DNA of 64,000 nt from Linnemannia elongata (GCA_036320915.1 JAXBDG010000003.1:2728001-2792000); one strand, 5' to 3'; shown: positions 31,971-43,965, numbered from the stretch's first letter. A program made the numbers and translations. Notes: generated by a model from the sequence alone, not told the origin.

Positions 31971-32883
31971 ATGATTCAACCTCCAACTGTTTCCACCAAA
32001 CTCAGCTCTGAGGAGCTCTCTGCACTCGCCGCGCGCCCCGACGGCAAGTTTATCATTTCCTACTTTTCGGTATACATTGACATCAAACTGTGAAACGTAG
32101 ACGGCCTTGCATCGCTCCTTCTTTTTCTTCTCACGTGCATACATTTACCCACACAACTTCTTTCTCCTTTTTCCTTACACCCACAAGGCTCACGGTCTAG
32201 CCATGACCACCCGTGCCCTGCTGTGCGTAGCCGGCGCCGACTGGGAAGACAACATGATCCCACTTGGACCATGGTCCGCGGAGGACAAAGCTATGTTCCT
32301 CTACGGCACCGTCCCTGTCCTGCACGAAAAGTTTCCCAATGGCCAAGTCCTCGAGATTGGTGAGGTCGCCGCCATCGAAAGATATATTGCCCAAAAGTTA
32401 CGCATGGTTCCTGAGGGTCTCTGGGACCAAGTCCGACACAACGAGGCTCTTTCCTTGTCCGAGTCACTGTTGAGGACGTGGATCATTCGTGCCTCTCCCA
32501 ATTTGGATCATAAGGTGCATGTGGATACCCTAGAGCTGCTCAGGACCCGAAAGTTGCCCGAGTATATCCAAGCCATGGACAAGCTGTTGATCAAGAATGG
32601 CGACAATGGATATCTTGTGGGCGACAAGTTCACCCATGCAGACGTCTTCACGAGTGCTGTGGTCGACTGCATGATCAGCATGAGGCCTTTGAAGGACGTA
32701 TTGAACAAGGAGACGGCTCCAAGGTTGTTCAAGTTGAAGAGCTTAGTCGATGCTCATCCCAAGTATTTGGCCTATCGCAAGAGCAAGTCTTACGCTATTG
32801 CGTCCGAGGGAATGAGCAAGTATTTCTCGCAAGCCGTTTTTGAATTCGATTTCATCAGAACCTTTAACCTTATAGAAGAATAA
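31971..32883 (+). CDS. Glutathione S-transferase family protein
   Basis: Exons are 31971-32069 and 32188-32883 (GTATAC donor, CACAAG acceptor, phase 0), giving 264 residues. The N-terminal thioredoxin-like domain starts KFIISYFSAHGLAMTTRALL, placing a possible catalytic Tyr at residue 31. It has the cis-proline motif TVPVL (Pro76) and GEVAAIERYIA at about residues 91-101, which fits the glutathione-binding SAIxRYxA position. The helical C-terminal domain contains NGYLVGDKFTHADVF, the standard GST fold motif. The order resembles sigma-like GSTs. It would conjugate glutathione to electrophiles in the cytosol; substrates are unknown. There is no damage. An AATAAA overlaps the stop codon. Confidence 0.88.
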
Positions 32884-32889
32884 AAAAAA

Positions 32890-33369
32890 AAGGACGTGGA
32901 AAACGCGCTATACCACGTTTTTGTCAGCAAAAGAAAACATAGTTAAGGTTGTCGTGTTGACTTATATCTAGCAACATGAGAGAGGAGGGTATACACCTTC
33001 CATACGGCCACCCTTTTGCCAACGACAAGAGAGAGACACTATCCCAGCTGATGAGGATGTGTGCTTCCTCCTCGTTCCATTTTGTGCAATTTTTCCCAGT
33101 TACCAGTAATTACCCGTACCATAGCGCATATCCTTTGGTCCCTCAATCAACAAAAAACTCTTCCCTACAGCTATCCGCCTTGCAAAAGTTGACACTGAGC
33201 TAGGCTGTGTTACACAACCCCTGATTCAACATTGTGTACACTACAGCGAAAGGTTGGGTTACAGATCCTTTGTCTGCGCATATTGTAGGGGGATATTTTT
33301 TTTTTTTGAGAAAAGAAGAGGGACAGATGTATTGTAGAACCTTCATGATACTGAACATCGTCGCGGGGA
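32890..33369. other. Downstream intergenic DNA
   Basis: Nothing recognisable; a T-run lies at 33297-33307. Confidence 0.4.
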
Positions 33370-33720
33370 CGAGCTTATTCCGTTCTGGATAAGACGGAAA
33401 ATCCCATCCATCCCGCAGGCAATGAGTTCGTGTCGAGTGAGGTTCTTGTCATTCTTGAGAGTGAGGAGACCTTGTCGTCTCTGGATGGATAGAGTGTCGA
33501 GGGATTTTTAGTCTGTCCAGTCAGCTTTGATGTGTCGCAAGAGAGAGATCTAGGCTTGTCTTTTTGGAGGACAGAAAACAACGTAGTTGATCCAGATTCA
33601 CGTAGTCGGTGTGGCAGATGGGACAGGTGGGCATGGTGGCTGACTGAGGCCATCCTGGTGAGTCGAAAGAGAGGATAGGGCAGCAATTGCTACAAGTAGC
33701 ACAATGATCAATATTTTTCA
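33370..33720 (-). pseudogene. Possible fragment of a RING/zinc-type Cys motif protein
   Basis: The minus strand reads CATCSNCCPIL, then MPTCPICHTDYVNLDQL, then a segment with one stop ending LRDGWDFPSYPER. CPICHTDY resembles the C-terminal Cys pair of RING-type fingers, but the spacing is incomplete and no start or intact frame exists. Weak. Confidence 0.25.
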
Positions 33721-34149
33721 GTATAGTGATGCTGTCACGAGGAAGATCAAGGCTTGGCGTTTAGGTGGGCAGCTTACAACGTAGTGCGTCAAAGCTTCCT
33801 CATCAGCGTGGCTGTGGCATCTTGGCCAGTCGACGGTTTTTATTTCCTTTCATAGTCCTTACTTATTTCCTATCATCGTGTGGATCTAATAAAGAGAAGA
33901 GATAAGGGGTGTGTAGACTCAGCTTAAGGGAGTTGATAAGGTTGTCCATGTTCAGGGCCTAGTTGCAAGGAATAGGAAAGTAAACATCGCTTATTTAGGA
34001 TAATTACAACTGAGTATTTAAACATGAGGAAGGAAGTGCCTAAGCCATATATAGCATATTCCGATCCGGTTTGCACCCTGCGGAGCAGCATCGCCACCTA
34101 TGTGACCACACGTAGAAACCGCTGATGGCACTTGCGTTGGACGTGGCGG

Positions 34150-34610
34150 AGTACCTAATGTAGCATGTCCGCTGCAAGGCGCGGTATGAAAGTCATGGCG
34201 AAGCGAAGCTTTTTGGGCAGCCCACGGTGCAACACTTGACGAATTGGGTGCGTGACATTGTCAAGACCAAGGTCGGGGGTGACTTTGCCAAAGCAGAGGG
34301 TCACGCGGTGGTCGAGGCACTCAAAGCGCGGTACAATAAGGTGATCAACCATTTTTTGCGGCCTGCTTCGGGTGGATACAGCTTGGCTCTGTGGCAGCCG
34401 AAAATCAACCAGGATTGCCTGACCAAGAGCCTGAGGAAGTGTTGTGGAGAACGATTAGACAGGAAGAGGGGATGGTTTGCGTCATCCTGGTGCCCTAGAG
34501 CAGACAAGAGCCTTCATGTAAGAAGGAGTGTTCTGACGTGTATCTCCACGAGTCTGAGGTTAGCTCAGGTCTTAAGAACAGTGGCCTTACGGCATACTAA
34601 TGAGTGACAC
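34150..34610 (+). pseudogene. Unidentified decayed coding fragment
   Basis: An open frame contains VQHLTNWVRDIVKTKVGGDF and VEALKARYNKVINHFL. A second frame continues WRTIRQEEGMVCVILVP. The piece looks protein-like but lacks a start, and I cannot name the family. Transposon origin is plausible given the surroundings. 33720-34150 holds nothing I can identify. Confidence 0.25.
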
Positions 34611-34777
34611 TCTTCATTCAGCGTTCAAACTAAGGAATCTCGCTAGAAGTTCTCATTTCTGTCCTGTTACCTACAGTGCTCGGGGGCTGATTATCATATA
34701 CTCAACTGGTTGGAGGTGTTGTTTACGCCTTAATTGGCTTTTTTGCTTATTGTGTACCCTCTTTCATTCTTCTTCAA

Positions 34778-36125
34778 CTAGACTTGTTTCGGCTGGGTCT
34801 TTCTTCTGCGCCAAACAGCAAATACGGCCACACCAAACACCACCGCCGCGCTGCCAACAATACCAGCCAGAGCACCTGTAGACAATCCACCAGATCCCAG
34901 TCCATCTGCTTCAATTCCTCCATGGCTTTCCATGCCTCCTCCAACAGCTCTGGAAAATATGTTGGTACCAGCTTCAGAATCGATTTCTGAGCCAATTGGG
35001 CTGAATCTCTTGGCAGACGCAGGCTTCGGCTTCGGGATAGGGCCCGTGATATTGAATCTGTACTTTGCGTCACGCCACTCGCCTGCATTTGGACCTGTCA
35101 AAGTGATACTAACGGGCCCAAAAACGTCATACATGAACGCCCAAGTGGCTGGCTTCCCTGCACGGCCTAGCGGGAGAAACCCTTTTGCACTTCTCCTCGC
35201 ATTGGCAATGGGTGGGCTGGAGGCACTTTGTTTAATACCGTCATACGTGAAAAAGCGGAATGTCGCCAGATCCGTGTCCTGTGTTTTGTTTTAGGCGGCA
35301 AGATGGGAGAGAGGTTTTAGTGCGTGCTCGATTGGACAAAGATTCTGTTATATAATGGCTCTCTCACTTCCTTTCGCTTTGCAGAACACGCACACATTAT
35401 CTTACCCCACAGAACAAGTAGTAAAGGCCCTCTCGTAGGACAGTCTTAACGTTGTTTCCATATGTGATACATTTGCCGACATTGAGTGGGACGACCTTGG
35501 TGGACACAGGAGGCGCTCCTATCGCACTGACAGTTCCAATGTCGAGGTACACGGCGCCTGTCGAAATATTGTACGAGGTGACGTAGATCGCACCATTGCC
35601 CGCTGCGTAAAGCTCCACCGAATCATGAGTGACCCAGGGCTTGGTGCCCTCAGTCATGATGTGGGTTTTCGGGTTGTAAACCGCGATGTTGCTACTGTCC
35701 AGACCGGCGCCTTTGTAGATGTGCATTAGAGTACTCGAGCTGCCGTTCACAGTGAACAGGGCCTTGCCTCCAGCATCACCCCATTTGTAACTGGGCGAGG
35801 TAGCGATGTTGGTCCAGGTTTTGGTGGTCGGATTGTACTGGTAACCAGAGGGTCTGCCGATGGGAGATTTAGAAAACATGGACATGAACGTAAACACTCC
35901 TTGGTTGTCGACATGGCAGTCGACATTAGGGTTCGTGGGGTTGCCAGAAATGGTAGTGAGAGACTTTTGATACGTGGAGGCGATGGCGGTCCAGGTCAGA
36001 GCGTCGAGGGAACTCGGAGCGACATTGGACCGGGCGAGGATTACAATTTCACTGTCACCGTAACCTGAGGAGATGAGCGCGTAGAGGGTGTTGCCGTTCG
36101 AGGCGATGCAGAAAGGAGTCGTCAT
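34778..36125 (-). CDS. Single-pass membrane protein with beta-propeller-like ectodomain
   Basis: Exon 1 is 36125-35406 and exon 2 is 35278-34778. The intron has a GTAAGA donor and CACAG acceptor, phase 0, giving 406 residues. I chose the ATG at 36125 because it follows the TATA box at 36198-36205 and no earlier ATG exists in frame. The N-terminal roughly 240 residues contain Kelch-like strands (TKTWTNIATSP, SNIAVYNPKTHIMTE, GAIYVTSYNISTGAVYLDIG). After a Pro-rich linker, a transmembrane helix (GALAGIVGSAAVVFGVAVFA) is followed by WRRRK and a short cytosolic tail. There is no signal peptide at the chosen start, which is odd for this topology; a missing 5' exon or an internal-anchor mechanism is possible. 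The family is not confidently named. Confidence 0.7.
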
Positions 36126-36197
36126 CGGAAGGGGATTTTGAATATTTAAATGTGAGGAGAAAAAGGGGATGGGGATGAGAGAAAAATGGATCAAGCC

Positions 36198-36205
36198 TTA
36201 TATAT
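36198..36205 (-). promoter_or_regulatory. TATA box for the 36125 gene
   Basis: TATATAAG on the minus strand, about 75 bp upstream of the start codon. Confidence 0.65.
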
Positions 36206-37540
36206 GACTCGATACGCTTCGCATGTACATGAGATATTTGATTGTGTACGAGTCCCAAAAAGATGCATTAAGCACCAATCATTTTTTCCAATATACCACA
36301 TTTAGAAATAAAATATCACAATCTCAACACGATCTAGATCGTTGGCGCAGAGCTGCGGTCAATACGAAGGCACCATTTGAGTTGCTGACAACAACACGAG
36401 GTGAATTTATGCATACGCAAAGACATCTGAGCCCTGCGATTAAGGTTCTTTGGACTCATACTGCGCACTTGTATGTAGACCTTCCCCCCCGCAACTACCT
36501 TTCAAACCTGGTAATTTTGAAATCAGGTCAAGTATGGTCTCCTTCCTCTGAAGTCACCAACCAGTAACAAAAAGATTAATCGGATCCGGCCTCAATAGGA
36601 GGTTCTGGAGGAGTCAGCGAAATCTCGACGTTGGTTTTGAATAAGATTTCTTGATGGGCATTTTTTTTTTTTTTTTTTGTTCTGTTTTCTTTGTTTGTTT
36701 GTTTGTAAGAAATTTCCTATTGGGAGTGCTATCTTCTGTAGTAATAAATGCGAGAATCCAGAAAGCCAAGGGAAGTGAAAGAATAAATTCTGCTCAGGCA
36801 CCAGATCTCTCCTTTATTGTCACAGTGTGAGCCAGAATGCCAAGAAACAAAAGGGTGGTAAAGCAAAAGCAAAATCCGAGGGCGAGACACTTGGTTCTAG
36901 CCTTTGAATAATAAGCGAGAGCCTTCATATTTTCGTCTCCGCTCGATCAGTTGTAGAGAGTTGCCACCGTTCAAAAATTATAAAAATATATACTTTCGAT
37001 CAAGTACAAAGGACAAAGGATACATCTAAAAAAAAAAAAATCAGAGATAAACATGAAAGACGACAAATATGTAAGAAAGGGAAGGAATTAAAATAGAGGT
37101 TAGGTGAGGATGTCGTTGTCAACAAGGGGAAGCTCGATTGAAGGAGGGGGATTACGCTCCTTTTTCTGGGGCTTAGCCAAATGAGCGCGAACTTGGTGGC
37201 CAAATCCACCCGATGCGAGGTTTGAAGGCGATTTCTTCGGAATTGAGTGACTGTCATTGATGAAATCGCAGCACGAGCGATCAACGAGGCTACCAGAGGG
37301 GCAGAAGGGGAGAAGAAGAGAGCAATAGGATAGAGGGCTCCAGAAGGTTGAAAGAGAAGAGAAGGGCAAGATAGATGAATGTCCAGTGGAGGATGGATAT
37401 CAAGAAGAAAGTCAGTATATGAGGAAAATGATGTATCTTCTAAAGATCGAGAACGGAAGGAACTGAGGGTATTCTAAGGTAATGCTTGCTATTTATATGG
37501 AGGTGAGGTCGGTTAAGGTCCAGGAGAGTCGGGGTCGCGA
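36206..37540. other. No gene supported
   Basis: Open frames on both strands are short and lack ATG starts or family features. A T-run lies at 36660-36678. A minus-strand TATAAAT at 37491-37497 has no convincing ATG-initiated frame downstream. Confidence 0.45.
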
Positions 37541-37545
37541 GATCG

Positions 37546-37632
37546 GCAGAGCATCAGGGCAAGAATGACAGAGCATCAGGGCGAGAATTACAGAGCATCG
37601 GGGCGAGAATTACAGAGCATCGGAGCGGGAAC
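37546..37632. repeat. Four tandem 22-bp repeats
   Basis: Four units of the form CAGAGCATCAGGGCGAGAAT, with A/G changes between units, lie about 50 bp upstream of a minus-strand TATA-like sequence. Confidence 0.85.
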
Positions 37633-37671
37633 CTAGGGACAGTGTAGAATGTTTGTTTCTTAATTCAGTCT

Positions 37672-38310
37672 TTATTTAATAAGACTGGGCATGGTTTTGG
37701 CGGAAGCAGGTGGATTAGGTTTAAAACAAATGGAAACATCGCACTTCACACAAACAAAACTGGTTTGTCTAAGTCTGGAAGGCACGTCTTGCTTTTCTCT
37801 TGGGTGGCACAGCAGTCAGAGTTTCGCTCCTTTTCAATGTAGTCAGGCACATGACCACCTTCATAGAAGCGGGTGGGGTCAATGGCGTGTTTGTGTTTGG
37901 TGTCATAGGCTGCTGGTCGGTTTGGCTGTTTGGGTTGGGGATCCACCGATTTTTGAGAAGAGGATGATTGTGGGCGTTTGTGCCCTGCTCTCGTTATAGC
38001 GAAGTCGATTGAGTCCTCCTCGGGAAATGCAAACTCTTGAAGTTGTTGACTTAAGGCTAGACGGAACACGCGATGGAACCCCTTTACATTTTTTTTTCTT
38101 GGAGTGGATAGTGCGCATGATGTAGGCGTTGATGGTAGCGGTGTTCAGTAGCTAAAGAAATAAGGGAATCAGTTTCTGAGTATGAAGTCGTTGAGTAGCA
38201 GTACTAAGGCGTTTGGATTCAGCGTAACGATTGGAGTTATTTACGATAATATCGAGGATATGGCCAAGGAAGAAGAGGCGAAAAAAGGATAAGGGGGACA
38301 TAGACTGGGA
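37672..38310 (-). pseudogene. piggyBac-type transposase fossil
   Basis: The minus strand gives SPLSFFRLFFLGHILDIIVN and NSNRYA, the start pattern of piggyBac transposase domains (PxxLFxLF, IVxxTNxYA). This is followed by LIPLFL-stop-LLNTATINAYIMR and FRLALSQQLQEFAFPE, the piggyBac C-terminal helices. It ends with a Cys-containing tail (SDCCATQEKSKTC, then CVKCDVSICF in a shifted frame). The catalytic middle is deleted. Stops and frameshifts exclude function. Confidence 0.6.
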
Positions 38311-39010
38311 TGTGATGTATATAGGAGTCGAGATGGAATCGTGAGGTTGATGTCAGAGCTACTCCTGGTGGTTGAGTTGTTGCATGCTGGCTGATGGGAT
38401 GGTAAACTGTGTGTCCACCAGGTCTGGGAGGACTGAGAAAGCGAGGAGGCGTATGAGGTCAGGAACAGGGCTTTGACTGTTTGATGGAGAAATAAAATGG
38501 TGGTGATGGATGGCTATTCACTTGACTCGAAGGAAAGAAAGGCATGGTTCATTATCGACTGTTGTCCATGTTTCCCAACCCTAGGCTATAAAGACAGACT
38601 GAGCTAGTCGAAGGATGTTCAGAACATATATTGGTTGCGCACATGTCCTTGACTAAAAGGCAAGGCAACGGCTGTGATAAAAAGGGCCAGTGCAAGACAA
38701 GGCGGTTCAAAGTGGGCTGATTTCCTTTTTGTTCAGGTACATTGCCATCGACGAGATCAAAGCGCCACAGCCAATGATATACATATTTTTGCTCTTGATT
38801 TCTACATGCTCCTCCCTCCCTCCTTCACTCTCTCTCCCTCTCGATCTTTCCTTGCAACCAATTTCTTTTTGAGAGCAATCGTTTTTCCTTGATCAGACGT
38901 GACATTGAACGGATGAGGGATGAGATGAGTTTTTTACTCTTGGCCTTTTGTCAATTTCTTCACATATCACAGACGTGAAATCTTCATGTTTTTCTTCTGT
39001 TCTTCCTCCT
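38311..39010. other. No gene supported
   Basis: Intergenic region between the piggyBac fossil and the 3' end of monooxygenase A. Short C/T-rich runs lie at 38810-38850. Confidence 0.45.
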
Positions 39011-39014
39011 TCCA

Positions 39015-41072
39015 TCAGACGGTGGCGGCACTCTGCTGTTGCTCTCGTTGCCGCTGTTGGTACTTCTCGAAGACATTTCTTGCTCTTTGTTCGCTTGGTG
39101 AGACGACTGGCAATACCGAGCCTTTCGCCTCTGCGGCTGGTAGGAACCCGGCCTGCGGCTTAAAGCGAGCCATCTTGGCAAGCTACAGTGACAAGAAGCC
39201 AGCGAATTAACAAAAAAAAACAAGCCTAGTAAGTTGAATTTGCACTCTAGTGATCGCTATCCATTCGACACTCAACGTTTAAAAACAGATACAAGAAACA
39301 CCTACCGCGATTCTCCACAACCAAGCTGGCATATGTGTAATTAGAAATTTAAAAAGGGCGCCAACGAATCCTCTGTCGGCGATCCTACTAAACCGTTGGC
39401 TGTGATGGAAGGATTCCATTACTGCAGGGTATCTCTCTGATTTATAATCCTCAAAGATCCGGGTCATATCTGCTGAAGTTTTTGTAGGCATCGCATAAAA
39501 CAAGTTTGCGAGCGCGATGGCATCATGCAGGGCTGTCACCGCACCTGTAAAGGAGAATAGCAATTGAATGAAAAAAAATTGTCACTAACATGTCGCCTTG
39601 GTTCGGTCTACGGTTACTGTTCCGGAAACACATTGACAATGAACAACACGTACCATGTCCTCCAGCAGGGTTCAGTTTGTGACAGGCTATTAAAAAAGTA
39701 AAGAAAACGATGCCATACTTGGTCATGTGTTCCAAGGGGGAGTACTTTTCAAATGCTTGCAACTGAACACTTACCATCGCCCAACAAGACGACACGACCA
39801 GAGTGCCAAGTTTCAAAGACCTTCTCCTCCAGCATGACCTTGGAGATGATCTCTTTGGGTGTCAGGTCATAGATATCGCCGAGAGTCATCTTTCCATTTC
39901 CAACAGGAACAAGAAAGTCCTTGGTCTCATCGCACATGACCTGTGCTGGATAGGCGCCCCACTCTGCATTGTCGTTGTTCCTAAATCGCTGTTCCATGGC
40001 TGCTTTGCTAGTTGTTTTCGTCAAATGGCAAATGACCGTCCAACAGAGCGTATTTTGAGCTGTTGACATCAAAGACCACTAACACGGTAAGAGAGAGGGA
40101 GAGGGGAGGGTTAGACAACGTTATTCATCCTCGCTTTGATATCTCGATAATAAATACCTGTTCACTTACAGTAAAGGGTTTTTCATCTCCCATAGTGATC
40201 AAGAACTGACAATGAGGCTCCTTGACAAGAGGATACACCTCAGGATCCAACACCTTCGTCTGTCCAACCAGACATGTGCAACTGAATGGCAGATCTTCTT
40301 GGTCGGACTTGGGTAACTTTCCTTCGGTCCTCAGCTTCTCGTACAGGCGCTGACGCACAGCGCTATATGCACCATCCGCTCCCACAATGATGTTGCCTTC
40401 ATGAACGCCATTGTCGGACGTGTGTACCGTGACCTTGTCATCCTCCTCGCTAATATTCAGGACTCGCTTACCGAATAGAATCTTGTGGGCTGGGACCTGT
40501 CTAAGAATGAGGTCATAAAGCACGGGGCGGGCGACAATATACATCCCATAGCCCCCACTAAATCGTGATAAAAAAAAAAAGTGTTACAACTTCGAATATC
40601 TATAGGAATCGTGTTTTGAGGTCAAAGAAAGGGGGAAGAAATCAACGACGGCAAAGAGAGCGGACTTACAACTCTGTAATCTAACTGTAGTCGTTCTCAT
40701 TTGTGAACTTTAATGACTTCTTTGTCTCCTCGTATCCTTTGACGAAGGACAAGTACTTGCCGATGGAAAGGAACTCGTCGTAGATGCCCAGCTGTTCGAA
40801 CACAGGAAAGAGGGTTGGACCCACCGCCATCCCCGCACCTAAAAGAAAGGTACAAACATGGAGTACGATAGTGTGAGTGACAGGCGTAGCTCGAGCAACG
40901 GCCAAAGTAGTAACAAAACGGGGTGACATGGTAGCATACCAAGGGGCTTGACGGTGGCTGCGCGCTCAAAAATGGTGTATGGCACGCCAGACTTCTCGAG
41001 CAGAGCGCCAAGCATCAATCCTCCCAGACCTGCTCCTACTATCAAAACAGTGGGTTTTTCGTTGGTCGACAT
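39015..41072 (-). pseudogene. FAD-dependent monooxygenase A, complete exon set but in-frame stop
   Basis: Seven exons: 41072-40940, 40838-40670, 40557-40170, 40078-39775, 39686-39654, 39544-39306 and 39182-39015, in the same phases as the paralogues, encoding about 477 codons. Flavin motifs are intact: GAGLGG near the N-terminus, GADGAYSAVRQR in exon 3, and GDG/ACHKLNPAGGHG across exons 4-6. The C-terminus has a hydrophobic segment (ITHMPAWLWRI). A TAG at 40683-40681, four codons before the exon 2 donor (YS-stop-ITE), would truncate it after about 95 residues. Paralogues have sense codons there. The rest of the frame is clean, so the lesion is recent, a sequencing error or bypassed. It would be a group A hydroxylase acting on an unknown substrate. 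Confidence 0.8.
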
Positions 41073-41274
41073 CTAGTGTTACTGTCAGCCGGAGGGAAAC
41101 GTGAGAAGGAGGGGTGTCGGATTGTCAAAGGAATGAAATGAAGAATGGAATGGAAAGGAATGAGGTGAGAGATGGAACAGATTCGAGATGGAGAATCGAA
41201 AAAGAAAGAAAACGTGCCATCAAGTTTGGTTCTCACGTCTTCTCCTTTTCCTCAACGCTCTCCTTCCTTCAATC

Positions 41275-41720
41275 ACACTTGTACAACCATGCCCATGGTT
41301 GAGCATTTTCCTTCTCCCCTTCAGTATCCGAACCCAGCAGCCGTTTGGCCCTCTACTCTCTAACTCCCTTTGGTAGCGAGGTGGTCGTTGGGGCGTGATC
41401 TCGAGCATTAACCTCATGGTCTCTAGCATCAGCCTTCTTGCTGAAGAGGGCTACCATGCTGGCAACATGAACTCATTTCAGCCGAGGGAGTCAAAAGGGA
41501 GAACGGAAAGGGGGAGCTCAAAGAAAGGATGATTGACACTCCGATGGCTCTTGTTTTTTCCCGCTTTCCCTTCCTCTCTTCCTCCCTCTCTCTACTCTCT
41601 GCTCTACGGGCCTAATTGCGCTGTGCAACCAAGTTCCTCTGTGAGCAGATTTATTCAGTTCCCCGTTCATTCCACCTGAATACGCTAACGAAAGAGAAGG
41701 AGCTGGCAACACAATCCTGA
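41275..41720 (-). promoter_or_regulatory. Upstream region of monooxygenase A, shared with B
   Basis: Blocks here recur upstream of gene B: TTGTACAACCATGCCCATGG with GAGCATTTTCCTTC (41279-41314) matches TTGTACGACCATGTCCATAC with AAGCATTTGCTTCA (44158-44193). GATTGACACTC followed by GCTCTT (about 41530) matches GATTGACACTC with GCTCTT (about 44402). Distances to the start codons are similar, so the regions are duplicated and partly conserved promoters. Confidence 0.55.
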
Positions 41721-41915
41721 CCCAAAGACAACAAATTCAGGCATCATCAGCCCACTCACTCGTCCTCGACAAAAGTAAGCAGTGTTTACAGAATAAACAA
41801 AAGCAATATGTACAAAGATTCATGTTTATTCTTCGCCATTCAAAATAAAACGGTGTCGCCTTGCTACGTCGTCCTGATCACGAGCGTCTCCCTCCTCGCA
41901 ACACACACTTCTCTA

Positions 41916-43965
41916 TCAGATAGAAGCAGCCGTGTCTTGGGATCGCATTTCATAAACAGACCTGGCCTTTTGTTCGCTGAGGGAGACTGCAGGTTTGATA
42001 CTGCCCATGACCTCAATCGCCTTCAGGAAACCCACTTGAGGTCGGAACTTGACAGAGTTGGATAACTTTTCGAAAGAATACAATTAAAAAAAGGAGTATT
42101 CGAGTTAGCTACATCGTTATCGCCTAGTCATCGTCAATCCATTTGTCTGAAATCCAAAGGAGAGCAAGCAAAATAAGCGAAAAAACGTACCACAATCCTC
42201 CACAGCCATGTGGGCATGTGGGTCATGATGTAGAGGTAGATTGCGCCAAAAATTCCACGTCCAAGGACTTTGCTGATTCCTTGACTGTAGTTGAACGCCT
42301 CCATTACTGCCGGGAGTCGCTCTTTTTGGTACTCGTCAAAGGCTTTTGTGATATCCTGTTTTGTTCCTGTGGGTATAGCGTACAGCAGATTGGCCAGTGC
42401 TAGGGCATCGTGCATCGCCGTGACTGCGCCTATGGGTTAAAGAATTATGGGCCGATAGGTCATTAGCGTGTTCTGTTTAGCATTCTTCTTTTCGTGTCAT
42501 ACAAGTGCAGAACGAAAAGTGCACATACCTAATGCCCCCGCAGGGTTCAGTTTATGACAAGCTACGTGGAGAGCACAGAAAGAAAGACAAAGTTACATGT
42601 CACATATCAAGGTCGACCATCTCGGAGATAATTATATTACGCAATAGGAAAACCTTCGTACCATCACCGATAAGAACAGTCCTTCCCGAGAACCACGTCT
42701 TGAACACTTTCTCCTCCAACATAACCTTAGAGATCAGTTCTTTAGGCGTACGATCAAAGAGGTCTCCAAGGGTATGCTTCTTGCCCTTCTCCAGTGGAAT
42801 AGGAAAGCCCCTGGTCTCTTCGCACATGACCTGTGCTGGATAGGCGCCCCACTCTGCATTGTCGTTGTTCCTAAATCGCTGCTCCATGGCTGCTTTGCTC
42901 GTTGTTTTCGTCAAATGGCAAACGACGTACCACGACATTTTTCCACTTGAGGTAGACATTACTGTCCACTAAAAAAGAAAGGGACAGGGTAGCAATGTGA
43001 GTGAGCGCCTTTGATTTTCCTCACTCGATTTTTAACTTGCTTTTTACTTACAGTGTATGGCTTATCCTTTCCTAGCATAGCGAGGAACTGGCAGTACTGC
43101 TCCTTGACTATGGGGAACTCTTCAGGGTCAAGAACCTCGGTCTGACCAACCAAGCAAGTGGTGCTGAAGGGAAGATCCTCCTGGTCCGACTCGGGTAGCT
43201 CTCCTTTAGCCTTCAATTGCTCGTACAACCTCTGCCGGACCGCGCTGTATGCTCCATCAGCGCCAACAATGATATCGCCTTCGTGTGTGCCATTGTCGGA
43301 CGTGTGGACCGTGACCTTATCGTCCTCCTCGACGATGTTTAGTACACGCTTGCCGAACTGGATCTTGCTGGCGGGGACCAGCTTGAGGAGGACTTCGTAC
43401 AAGTCAGGACGAGACACGATGTAGTTGTAATATCCAGTGCTAAGTAGAATTCATAACAAAAGTTTTCAGCAATCTACATCCGTATCCAAAAAAAAAAGAA
43501 AAGGTGAATAGTTGTGCTTAATAGCGGGGGAAGAACTCTTACAACTCGTGAACTAGACTGACGTCAGTCGGTTTGTAAGGCTCCATCGATTCCTTATAGT
43601 AGACGCAGTGGTCCATCCTCTGTCCGATAGCAAGAAGATCTTCATAAATTCCCAGCTGCTGGAAGGTGGGAATAAGCGCAGGGCCGATAATCATACCAGA
43701 TCCTATCGTGCAAAGGAGGGGGCAAGTATGAAGAGTGAGTAGATCTATGTCGAGTTCATTTGTGAAAGTGGAGGTGAATGCATTGCATCCTCAATACTGC
43801 TTCCATGGAGAGGCGGAGACCGGGAACCATACCGACTGGCTTAACAGAGGCTGCTCGTTCAAAAATGATGTACGGAACACCGCTCCTCTCCAGAAGGCCG
43901 CCAAGGAAGAGACCTGCCAGGCCTCCACCCACGATAAGGACCCTTGGTTTGTCGGTTTTAGTCAT
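41916..43965 (-). CDS. FAD-dependent monooxygenase B
   Basis: Seven exons: 43965-43833, 43702-43543, 43439-43052, 42968-42662, 42561-42529, 42429-42191 and 42065-41916, giving 469 residues and no frame damage. The N-terminal GGGLAG motif with LERSG is the Rossmann dinucleotide-binding loop. GADGAYSAVRQR in exon 3 is the DG motif, and GDG/ACHKLNPAGALG the third flavin-binding motif. In the last, GALG replaces the GGHG of both paralogues. The C-terminus ends SEQKARSVYE. It lies head-to-tail with gene A, about 840 bp apart, so the two arose by tandem duplication. The substrate is unknown; group A monooxygenases hydroxylate aromatic or terpenoid-type compounds using NAD(P)H and O2. Confidence 0.88.

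Noticed and set aside
37100..37369. 89-codon minus-strand frame downstream of a TATA-like sequence
   Set aside because: It begins at TTG with no ATG in frame and has no recognisable family.
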